Shown: piece by piece, positions 42,313 through 50,685 of the stretch
Layout: each line of letters begins with the position of its first letter
Position numbering within the stretch: position 1 is the stretch's first letter
Source: Pseudomonas sp. GM50
Lineage (GTDB): Bacteria; Pseudomonadota; Gammaproteobacteria; Pseudomonadales; Pseudomonadaceae
DNA: 64,000 bases
Reading direction: 5' to 3'
Assembly: GCF_000282375.1 (NCBI RefSeq)
Contig: NZ_AKJK01000059.1
Coordinates: 1 to 64,000, forward strand
Translations under genes and position numbers: made by a program
Notes under the pieces: generated by a model
Told to the model about the DNA's origin: nothing
What the model saw: the letters and a program-made list of their open reading frames with translations, nothing else
The model's database searches: none

Positions 42313-43317
42313 TCAATCCAGTCCAAATTCGTTAATCAGCTCCGAGAGTCCGATGGTGGGGACTTCGAGGGCGTCAAGGTCGAGCACATAGGCCGCCGAG
42401 CGGATGGCCGCTGGCAGCGCGGCACGAGTGAGGCGTGGCATGTCACCTTCCGCGTGGATCGCTCTCGCGTCCTTCAATGTCAGCGTGCGGCCATAGAGCG
42501 CTGCATGCTCGTCGAGGTATCCCATCACCATGAGCAACGCCTCGAATCCGCGTCGCACTCCGGCCAGTTTGAACCTTTCGCGGAGTTCGGACACGAGACC
42601 GGCGAGCGAGGCCCCATCAGTGTTTTCCTCAAAGCGAAAGGCGCAGAGGAAGATGGGTGCCCTGTCACTATCCAGCTGCTCGATACTGTTAATCCGAGCA
42701 AGGAAACTGCCGGTTCGAACAGTGCTCTTTACCTCTATCGCGCCACCCCGAACATGAAAGTCCTGCGCCGCCCGCAAAGGTCCCTGCCAGCAGTCGAGAG
42801 CACCCGATCCGAGGGGAGTGTTTGCAAGCAGATTGAGCAACCACAGTTCACCGAACAGGCCGATCTGCGCATCAGACGAAAGTGGGCGGTGCGTTCGAGC
42901 CATAAATGCCTGCCACTCCCTGACCCGTTCAAGGAAGGCATCCATCACGTCGCGGCTCGCGTTCTCGGCTGCAGCCTCCAGCGTCCTCAAGATATCAACA
43001 ACCATGATGGCGAAGATATCCGGTGACCCTTCAGGCCGCCTCACCAGAGCGATGGCCGTCTTTCCGGCGAACACAAGCTGACCTTCTATGTTGGATACGT
43101 CGAACCCCTTGCCTTCGGGCAGCCGTGCCGGATTGACCGACCATGATCCGGGAAAGGAGACGATCAGCGCTTCACGACCTAAGGGAAAGTGACATCCCGC
43201 CTCGACCGAGAGAACGCCAATTCTCGTGAGGTGGACGAATCGCCAGTCTTCCCCTGCTTCCTGGCGCGCGAGCGCTCGCCACGCACGTGCGAGCCCCTCT
43301 TCAGTCCACCCACTCAT
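42313..43317 (-). CDS. PD-(D/E)XK motif protein (DUF4420)
   Basis: A 334-residue protein of the DUF4420 group. The nuclease core is visible as Glu in GLFGELWLLNLLA, Asp in AAQDFHVRGG and the EVK triad in GAIEVKSTVRTGSF (about 190-235). It should cut DNA with Mg2+ and is the probable nuclease of the locus. The start at 43317 has GGGAGG five bases before it and lies 17 bases inside the end of the Z1 gene, while its stop is one base from the AIPR start, so it is firmly in one operon. Codon use is GC-rich with many TCG and CGC codons. Confidence 0.88.
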   Translation of the reverse strand: MSGWTEEGLARAWRALARQEAGEDWRFVHLTRIGVLSVEAGCHFPLGREALIVSFPGSWSVNPARLPEGKGFDVSNIEGQLVFAGKTAIALVRRPEGSPDIFAIMVVDILRTLEAAAENASRDVMDAFLERVREWQAFMARTHRPLSSDAQIGLFGELWLLNLLANTPLGSGALDCWQGPLRAAQDFHVRGGAIEVKSTVRTGSFLARINSIEQLDSDRAPIFLCAFRFEENTDGASLAGLVSELRERFKLAGVRRGFEALLMVMGYLDEHAALYGRTLTLKDARAIHAEGDMPRLTRAALPAAIRSAAYVLDLDALEVPTIGLSELINEFGLD

Positions 43318-46168
43318 TGAGACCTCCCCATAGTACGCTGTTGGCGATATACCTCGAATTGGAAACCCTTCTCTCGGAAGTGCTTGACGGAAAACTGATT
43401 GACCAAGCGACGATGGGATCGGCATCCTTCAGCTCATCGACGCCAGCACCCTCTGGATCCAGCAAATAGAGCATCAGCAGGCCGCGTTCCCGGCGAGGCG
43501 GGATGCCTGCTTCGGCGACGCCTTCTCCGAGAACCCGACGGATTTGGGGTCCTCTTGGTTCTGACGGAGGCTCCTTGCCTTCGTTGCGATCAGTGTCGTT
43601 GCGCCAGGCTTTCTGGCTGAGCTCTAGCGCAGCCTTCCATTCCGCTTCCGTCAGATCAATGGCCTGATCTCGAGGCGATATCAGGGTCTTAATCGAGTAT
43701 CGATCCTCATGTTCGGTCGTTCGCTTCCGCTGCAGCATGTTGACCGAACAACCACCTACCGTGCGGTCTTTGTCGTCGGGGCCGCTGTCCTTTCCGATCA
43801 GCGCGACCGTCCAGCTTGTGAGCTCACGCCCCTTGTTCATCTCCTCGATGAAGTCAGCGATCAACGGACTCATAATCCGGAAGCTAGCCGGGTGCGTTCT
43901 ATAGTCCCGAAGGAACGAGATTATGCTCAGAGCTGGCACATCGCGCCAAAGGTGACCGTTCCAATTCTGGCCATCCGGCACGAAGAACTGGTGGTTCAGG
44001 TCCTTTGATGGACCGAGTTCGGCGATGAAGCGATTAGTAGCCTTGAAGTTCGCAGTGATGTCGTCCTTGCGATTGGGAAAGACGATGGTCTGCAGCAGAT
44101 CGCCGGAGTAGGTCAACTGCATCGCGCGAGCGTTCCTCATCTTGGCCCGCGACGTCACCGTGAGGACAGAGTGCGATTTCACGCGCAACCCGAACTGTTT
44201 GGGCGTAGCTCCGGCCGCAAACATGTTGTCGAACTCTTGGCGCAACTCTTCGGCGGCATCCGCGATGTGGCCGAACCACTCCACCATTTCCTGCGACGTG
44301 TAGAGGCGGCAGACATCGAGGTAACCGTCGCGGTAGCCAAACCAGCGCCCCATCTGCATGAGCGTGTCGTACATGCGTGCAGTTCGCAGAAAGTAGCTCG
44401 TGCAGAGACCTTCGAGCGTTAGACCGCGGGCAAGCTTGTCACCGCCGATGGCAATCACCTTGAGGCCGGTGACATCGTTCTCAGCATAATCGAGCGCGTC
44501 CTTGGCACTGCCGTTGATCTCGCGCACGCGTATGTCGGACAGCACATTGGGGAGGACGGCACGAATGTCCGCCCACGAGAAGTCCTCCAACGCTTCGCCT
44601 TCGACGAGCGCAGAGCGGATCCCCTGCATGCCCGGTAGGAAAGTCTCTTCATATTCCTTGCGCATGAACGCCTCGAGCTCCGCAAGCTCGATGCCGCGGG
44701 TATAGCGGCCCTTCAGATTCCGCACGTACGTCGCAACTTGGTTAACGACGGCATTCTGTACCGAAGTGAAGCGGGTAACGTGGATGAGCATCGAGGAATG
44801 CTTGCTGCCCTGTCCGCGCAGCTTCCTCACGGAACAGGCATAGACAAAGGAACGGATCGCTTCTGCGAGTGAATCTGGCACACGGTCCTCTCCCTGGCAC
44901 CGCGGTCGGTATCCGTTCTTGTGCCGTTGCGGCATCCACGTCTGGAACTCGTTGTCCGACAGGGGGCGCACCATGGGTAGATCTTCAGGCGTGCTGGAAG
45001 CCGATCCGAAGACACGGCCAGGCCCGACATAGTTCGATGGTGCCGCAAGACTGGTGATGAAGGCTGCTGGGAATAGGTCTGGTCCGTGCTCCTGTGTCTC
45101 CCCGCGGTCATGAATGAAGATGTTTGCGAAGGGCGTCGCCGTATAGCCGACATAAGCCTTCCTCGAGAAGTGGTGGAGGATCGAGCGGATCAACCTGTTG
45201 ATGGTCTTGGGTTTATGTTCGAGATCCGGGGCGCCGAACTCATCCACGATGTCTTCGCCCGTGTCGACCGATCCATGATCGGACTCGTCGTCGATCACTA
45301 GGAGAGGCAGGTTGGTGACGAGCTTGCTACCGGTTTCAGGGTCAACGTGGTTGGCGACACGGTTGCGGATCCAGTGCAGCAGGAGCTCGAGTACTGTCTT
45401 GTTCTTTTTGACCACGAACAGCCATGGCCGCTGTTCCGGGCTGATGTTCATCCTCGACGCAGCAACCGTGTTGAAGTCGCCATTGTCGTTTCGATTGGTT
45501 GCAGCGTTGGGACGGACAGACAAGTCCTTATCGATCAATCCCACCCCGACCGCAGGGAGCTCTTCAGCGTCAGCGATGGTGGCAAAACCCAAGAACCCCT
45601 CGTCGAGGCGGATCTGTGTCTGGGCTCTCAGATTGTTGTGCAGGCCGGCCAGCACGATAATGATCTTGTAACCTGCGTCGGCGGCCTTGCAGATCAATCC
45701 GGTGTAGTTGCCGGTCTTTCCCGACTGAACGTGGCCCACGACCATCCCGCGACGATCCCATGCGCCTTCCCGGGTCGGGTCCTCGAGTTGCGACAGAACT
45801 TCATCCGTAGCAAGGTCGAGGGCATCGAGGGCCGTCCAAGGGATGCGTGCTTCCATGTACTCGGAGTAACGCTGCCAGTAGGTCCAGTTCTTCTTCCTTT
45901 CCGCCTCGAGCCAAACGACATGGTCCTCACCGCTCGAAAGAGTAGCGTTCTTACCCACCGTACGGCTTGATCGGCGGATCAGTTCATCGACGAGCGCGTC
46001 GCGATCGACGAGGGCAAAGTCGTCCTCCATCATGATCGCTAGCTTGGTCAGCTCCTTTTCGATCATTTCCGGAGTGACAGGGCTCTGAGCGCGCTCTTCG
46101 GCGAGGCGGAGCATGTTCTGCGCCATGGATAGAATTGAATCGAAAGCTTTCAGGTTCGAATTCGTCAT
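43301..46168 (-). CDS. Z1-domain superfamily 2-type ATPase/helicase-like protein
   Basis: A 955-residue ATPase. The Walker A loop is GMVVGHVQSGKTGNYTGLIC (residues 141-160), the Walker B-like motif is LLVIDDESDHGS (about 289-300), and GGDKLARGLTLEGLCTSYFL near residue 600 is the motif VI region typical of Z1 proteins. The Z1 domain fills the middle and C-terminal parts. Such proteins occur only in restriction or defence loci with a MutL/MORC ATPase, and are thought to translocate on or remodel DNA. Its ATG overlaps the stop of the MORC-like gene by four bases. Confidence 0.9.
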   Translation of the reverse strand: MTNSNLKAFDSILSMAQNMLRLAEERAQSPVTPEMIEKELTKLAIMMEDDFALVDRDALVDELIRRSSRTVGKNATLSSGEDHVVWLEAERKKNWTYWQRYSEYMEARIPWTALDALDLATDEVLSQLEDPTREGAWDRRGMVVGHVQSGKTGNYTGLICKAADAGYKIIIVLAGLHNNLRAQTQIRLDEGFLGFATIADAEELPAVGVGLIDKDLSVRPNAATNRNDNGDFNTVAASRMNISPEQRPWLFVVKKNKTVLELLLHWIRNRVANHVDPETGSKLVTNLPLLVIDDESDHGSVDTGEDIVDEFGAPDLEHKPKTINRLIRSILHHFSRKAYVGYTATPFANIFIHDRGETQEHGPDLFPAAFITSLAAPSNYVGPGRVFGSASSTPEDLPMVRPLSDNEFQTWMPQRHKNGYRPRCQGEDRVPDSLAEAIRSFVYACSVRKLRGQGSKHSSMLIHVTRFTSVQNAVVNQVATYVRNLKGRYTRGIELAELEAFMRKEYEETFLPGMQGIRSALVEGEALEDFSWADIRAVLPNVLSDIRVREINGSAKDALDYAENDVTGLKVIAIGGDKLARGLTLEGLCTSYFLRTARMYDTLMQMGRWFGYRDGYLDVCRLYTSQEMVEWFGHIADAAEELRQEFDNMFAAGATPKQFGLRVKSHSVLTVTSRAKMRNARAMQLTYSGDLLQTIVFPNRKDDITANFKATNRFIAELGPSKDLNHQFFVPDGQNWNGHLWRDVPALSIISFLRDYRTHPASFRIMSPLIADFIEEMNKGRELTSWTVALIGKDSGPDDKDRTVGGCSVNMLQRKRTTEHEDRYSIKTLISPRDQAIDLTEAEWKAALELSQKAWRNDTDRNEGKEPPSEPRGPQIRRVLGEGVAEAGIPPRRERGLLMLYLLDPEGAGVDELKDADPIVAWSISFPSSTSERRVSNSRYIANSVLWGGLNEWVD

Positions 46169-47667
46169 TGCGTATCTTTCACTCCAAGGGCTGCAACCAG
46201 TTCGAGGTGCCGGTCGAATGGGGGCGTGCGACCAAGCCGTTCGCGCGCCTCGGTCGGGTTGAGTCCGCGAAACTTCACCAGCGCTTCGAATATTGAGGAC
46301 AACGTTTCCATCACTTCATTGTTAGGTGCTCCGGCGAAACCTGTTCTCGGAGTTTCCTTGTCTTCCGCCGTATCAAGCCAGATGCGCTGAACGGGAACAG
46401 TCTCCTCGATGAGCCTTAGTAGAGCGAGAATATCGGGCTTGAGCGCACCGGCGCGATTCAGGATCGAGGCGACTAGGTCATGGTCACGCGCGATTCGGTA
46501 GGATGTCCCTTGTGCCGAGCGGCGCACCTGCCAGGCCTCTGCTACGGCGTTCGAGCGCGCGCCCGACACCTGCGCAATGTGCCCCCTGTGGGCAAAAACC
46601 CGCCTCGCTGTGTCGCGTGTTTCCGATGCCAGACGGTTAAGCTGAGATCGAAGTCGTACCGGCGGGCTGGCCGCCGACTTCAGGACATTGATCTTCCAAT
46701 CGGCGTCCGCGCTGTTCGGTATGTCGAGGCGGATGCGGGCAAGCCTGTGGGCTTCATCGCGTGTCCATGGCTTGCCTCCATCTCCGAGGCCAAGCCAGCC
46801 CCCAGCGAGAAGGAGACGCTTGTTGCGGTAGACGTAGAAGCCCTCCTGCTGCGTCCATCCTCCGGGCCCGGCTGCGGCTTCCTGTTCGGTGGGCTTGAGC
46901 ATGTCGCGATGAGGAAGGACGTGGCATTGAACCGTCACACCTGTGGTGTGGAGGATGCGATACTCAGGGCTTTCGAACGCCTTGCCGGGATGTCCCATCA
47001 GGTATGGGTCCCACGGCTTAACCCCTCTGCCGTTCAGAAGGAGGCGAAGCGTTGGCTGATAGCCGTCGAGGAGACGATGAAAGGTCATCGCAAGATGCGC
47101 TTCAACGCGATCCGCGAGCTCGATCATGTCTGTGGCGCCGAATCCATCGGTCACGATGCGGTCGAGCTTCTCCCAGAGGACAACCGTGCCGTGTTCCATC
47201 TGTTCGAGTGGCGCAAACAGCTGCTCCGATCCCGAAGCTGGCCCTTCGAAGATTGGCCATTCGGGGCCCGACTCCTGACCGATGAGATCTAGGTCCCAGT
47301 GCAGGCACACGACAGGTCCACCGTTCTGCCGACTGGCGACGGTCAGTCGCCGCGCCTGCGAGAAACTCGCGGTCTTCAGACCCAGCCCGAAGCGCCCGAG
47401 GTCACTGGCAGCGCGTTCAGCCCTCGGATCGCGCGCACCGAACCGCATACCGGCCTCCAGACTAGCATCGTCCATGCCGTCGCCGTTATCAACGATCCTT
47501 ACCCAGCTCTCCGGACCGGCCCATTCGAGATGAACGGCGACCTCGCTCGAATTCGCCGCGATGGAATTGTCGATGAGATCGGCAAGTGCAGTAGGTAGCG
47601 AGTAGCCCAGCCCGCGAAGTGACTCGAGCATCGAACCAGCATAAGGAGGTGCATTTCTAACTCCCAC
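46165..47667 (-). CDS. MORC/MutL-like GHKL ATPase
   Basis: A roughly 500-residue ATPase with an N-terminal Bergerat fold: motif I ALADLIDNSIAANSSE (about 28-43), motif II VRIVDNGDGMDDASLEAGM and motif III DLGRFGLGLKTASFSQARRL. The remainder resembles the transducer region of MutL/MORC proteins, then a helical C-terminus. ATP-driven dimer clamping on DNA is the expected role. The start is taken at the GTG at 47667, one base after the sigma-fusion stop; a TTG at 47676 would overlap that gene. The tight spacing couples its expression to the sigma fusion. Confidence 0.89.
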   Translation of the reverse strand: MGVRNAPPYAGSMLESLRGLGYSLPTALADLIDNSIAANSSEVAVHLEWAGPESWVRIVDNGDGMDDASLEAGMRFGARDPRAERAASDLGRFGLGLKTASFSQARRLTVASRQNGGPVVCLHWDLDLIGQESGPEWPIFEGPASGSEQLFAPLEQMEHGTVVLWEKLDRIVTDGFGATDMIELADRVEAHLAMTFHRLLDGYQPTLRLLLNGRGVKPWDPYLMGHPGKAFESPEYRILHTTGVTVQCHVLPHRDMLKPTEQEAAAGPGGWTQQEGFYVYRNKRLLLAGGWLGLGDGGKPWTRDEAHRLARIRLDIPNSADADWKINVLKSAASPPVRLRSQLNRLASETRDTARRVFAHRGHIAQVSGARSNAVAEAWQVRRSAQGTSYRIARDHDLVASILNRAGALKPDILALLRLIEETVPVQRIWLDTAEDKETPRTGFAGAPNNEVMETLSSIFEALVKFRGLNPTEARERLGRTPPFDRHLELVAALGVKDTQ

Positions 47668-47668
47668 G

Positions 47669-49903
47669 CTATTCAATCCCCATTAATTCTTTCAAGCGGG
47701 CCTTGCGTGCTGGAAGAGAAAGACGTTGAAGCGCCTTAGTTTCGATCTGTCGAATGCGTTCGCGTGTCAAATCGTAGTACTTGCCAATTTCTTCGAGGGT
47801 CATTTCTTCGTCGCATCCTATTCCGAAGCGCATTTTAATCACAGCCGCTTCACGCGAATCCAACTCAGCCAATGCATCCACTACAATCCTCACAGTTTCT
47901 GCATTGTCGAAGATATCTTCATGTTCCTGGGCAGGTAAGAGCTCATCCCAATCCTCGATGCTTTCGGGATATTCAGCATTACGGGGTATTCTGCGAAACT
48001 CTCGCACTTGATCAGTTGTCCACCCTAGCTCAGTGGCAAGTTCATTGTCCGAAACAGCGCTGTCAGAGCGAGCGTCGAGCTTGTCTAGCACGCGATCAAG
48101 CATCGTCAAGTTGTGATACCGATGCGCAGGTACACGGACCGATGCACTTTCATCTGCACGCCATCTCGTTAGCGCCTGTTGCATCCAGAAGGTGCAATAG
48201 ATAACGAACCTATCCCCACGCGCTGAGTCAAAACGCCTCGTCGATCGCTGCAGCCCCGTGAATACCACTTGGAAAACATCCTCCGGGTCTTCGCCTTCCT
48301 CCACGTTCCTTGCCGCAAAACGCCTCGCAAAGGGAAGATGCTCACGGATAAGACGCGCAGTGGCAGCCTCATAGACCGAAATCAGTTTGTCTAGCTGAAT
48401 GGAGTGCCCGATGCTCCCCATATTTTGCTCTAGGGAACGGACCAAATCCTTGTGGAACGCCAGAGAGATATCGAGCGCATCGAGCGCATCAAGCGCTTCT
48501 CTTCGCCGCTTACCTTCCATCCTGCGACCATTGGCCTGCCAAGACTTAAGGGTTTCCACGGCGGCCATGACTTCGGCCGTCTCAGTGTGGTTCAAGCGCG
48601 AGGGAATGATGATCCTCAGCGAGACAGAATCGGGAGCTCGGTACCCGTCGCGGATGCTGTCGAAGACATCGACGATCGTTCCGACGGCGGCTTCGGAGGC
48701 GAGAATCCCTAGCTGAAGCTCCTGTTTTGCCCTCGCTATTGGCCCCAGCAGCTGCTGTTCGTAGGACTTGTCCATGCTGAATTTTTGCGTCCCTGGCAGC
48801 CTCGTTTCACGCGTAAGGGCTGCCTCAATCGCTTCGGCTAGCTCGCCGGACGATATGTCTGAAATGTCCGATCTGGCGTCCCATAGCACAACATCATGCT
48901 CGTCAGAATGATCGAAAAGATCGAAGCCAGCAGCTTCTAAGTTGCGCTGGAGATTAATGCGTAGCTCTTCGAAATCACCATTGCCCTCACAATGGGCGAC
49001 CAGCCGGTCGACATCATCGAAAGAGCACCATCCCTTCATCAGGGTTTCCTTCGCCCAGGTGGTGCATATCTCCGGATTAATCGACAGCCGCGTGCCTGTC
49101 TGGAGGACAGCGCGTTTAACCGATTTTCGGCCGCGGTTACGGACCTTCAGGAAGTCATTCTCTGCGCCGTGATCGGCGGCTACTGCAACGTTAGTGCTGA
49201 TACCATCACCGGCAATCTGTGCAGTTGACAGGTCGAGATCCCAATCCACCTCCTTGCCATCCCAAACCACAGGTTCCGAACTGAGGATCGCAACGAATGA
49301 CCCCGAAGCCGATTCGCTATTGGATCGGGCGAAGAACTCTTGTGGTTCTATCGCGGACTCGAAATTGAGCAGGTCATCTAGTTCGCTATTAGTGTTCTCC
49401 AACTTCGCTTCTTGATGCGCCGTGCCTAGGCAGATTTCGGACATGGCTATCTCATTCTGAGTCGCCACTACCGCCGTTTCATCCTCCGCTTCATAGGTAG
49501 CCTGAAATGCTTCCGTTATCGTCGCAACGCCCGGAGTGGACTCACTTGGCAGTGACAAACTGTCATCAGATATCCTGCTCTCATTTACTTGGCCGAAAGC
49601 GTCTAGAGCCTCTCTTAGTAGAGCAATGCATTCAGGACATCCACCCTTCTCTGCGTAGACTATGACTCCCCGGCCCTCGGAGTCGAGCAGCTCTGGGTTT
49701 GCTCCAGCAACCAAAAGCAGCCGCACAATGCCCTTCTTCCTTCGTGCGGAAGCAAGCATCAGGGGGGTGGCACCTCCACTGTCCCGGGCATCTAGATCGT
49801 CACCCCGCGCAACATGGAGTTTGACAGCGACCTCTACGCCAGCAATCACCGCCATACGGAGCAAAGGGTTCAGTTTCACCACAGTGCTACCCACATGCCC
49901 CAT
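47669..49903 (-). CDS. ankyrin-repeat/sigma-70 fusion protein
   Basis: A 744-residue protein. Residues about 12-100 are ankyrin repeats (ARDSGGATPLMLASARRKKG, RLLLVAGANPELLDSEGRGV). Residues 100-270 are acidic and low-complexity. About 283-335 resembles sigma region 1.1 (GWCSFDDVDRLVAHC), and about 378-420 region 1.2. Residues 515-590 are region 2 (FVIYCTFWMQQALTRWRADE, then SASVRVPAHR), about 600-650 region 3, and 675-740 region 4 (MTLEEIGKYYDLTRERIRQI). Regions 2 and 4 are close to RpoD, so housekeeping-like -10 and -35 elements are expected. It lies one base before the MORC-like gene in a defence locus. The domain reading is by eye; the role is unknown. Confidence 0.88.
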   Translation of the reverse strand: MGHVGSTVVKLNPLLRMAVIAGVEVAVKLHVARGDDLDARDSGGATPLMLASARRKKGIVRLLLVAGANPELLDSEGRGVIVYAEKGGCPECIALLREALDAFGQVNESRISDDSLSLPSESTPGVATITEAFQATYEAEDETAVVATQNEIAMSEICLGTAHQEAKLENTNSELDDLLNFESAIEPQEFFARSNSESASGSFVAILSSEPVVWDGKEVDWDLDLSTAQIAGDGISTNVAVAADHGAENDFLKVRNRGRKSVKRAVLQTGTRLSINPEICTTWAKETLMKGWCSFDDVDRLVAHCEGNGDFEELRINLQRNLEAAGFDLFDHSDEHDVVLWDARSDISDISSGELAEAIEAALTRETRLPGTQKFSMDKSYEQQLLGPIARAKQELQLGILASEAAVGTIVDVFDSIRDGYRAPDSVSLRIIIPSRLNHTETAEVMAAVETLKSWQANGRRMEGKRRREALDALDALDISLAFHKDLVRSLEQNMGSIGHSIQLDKLISVYEAATARLIREHLPFARRFAARNVEEGEDPEDVFQVVFTGLQRSTRRFDSARGDRFVIYCTFWMQQALTRWRADESASVRVPAHRYHNLTMLDRVLDKLDARSDSAVSDNELATELGWTTDQVREFRRIPRNAEYPESIEDWDELLPAQEHEDIFDNAETVRIVVDALAELDSREAAVIKMRFGIGCDEEMTLEEIGKYYDLTRERIRQIETKALQRLSLPARKARLKELMGIE

Positions 49904-50685
49904 GCGTCTGCATCATGAAGCGCTTCCGCAGCAATGACCTGAGAAATAAGCTTACTGCATGCTTTTGTTTTCACGGGCGATTCCTTGTCCATGTTACAGC
50001 TCTCTTAGGCATGCAAATCATGACCACCCTCAAGGCTGACATTAAGATGTCCTTGTCGGCCAGTGAGCAATGTGGAGTGAAACCTAACGAAATCACTTAC
50101 ATTGATATGTCGCCAAGAGCTTTGTAGTGGCAATCTGTTCACAATATCGACTTGTCATAAGCACGTAAAGGAAGAGCGGCGCCGCTGTTGGATCCGACAG
50201 TAATAACTGACCATGGCTCACTCGGGGCAAAGCGGGTCGGTCGTGGCTTGGCATAATGAGGTTAGTGCCGTCGTACCGAGGCTGGAAAGGCGCCGGCGTT
50301 GCGAACATGAAGCCCAATCGCTGCAGGTGATCAGCGTGAAGCGGGTTTACCAAGTGATGAGCGGCCACCACAGACTTTTCAAGTATTTGATCTGTGAGTA
50401 CGGCCAGCGCGATATTCCACCTATCGCGAAATAGGGAGGCATGAACAGAAACCCTGAGTGGGCGAAGCATCCAGAGTGTCGAGAGGCTATGTTCTCTCGA
50501 CCAGCTATTCCTGAGACGCACTGACCCCCCCATTACCCAGATAGAAAGTTCAAAACTATGGGCGCTGGGTACGTAGGTCGCGAATTCATTGGCGGAGGCA
50601 GGCAGAAAACTTGCCGTCGTTGCGGATGCCTGCCCCCGATACTATCTGGCGCCGATTGCGTTGCTCGATAGTCAGTCCGGTTCGA
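49904..50685. other. 782-base gap without a secure gene
   Basis: It lies between the sigma fusion start and the methylase stop and probably holds the promoter for the sigma-MORC-Z1 operon. A minus-strand frame at 50093-50533 (146 codons) shows no known domain and may be a remnant. An inverted repeat GGCAGGCA/TGCCTGCC (50597-50604 and 50627-50634) follows the methylase gene. Short plus-strand frames here look like chance. Confidence 0.5.

Noticed and set aside
50093..50533. 146-codon minus-strand frame as a genuine gene
   Set aside because: No domain, no clear ribosome site and unusual composition; kept only as a possible remnant.
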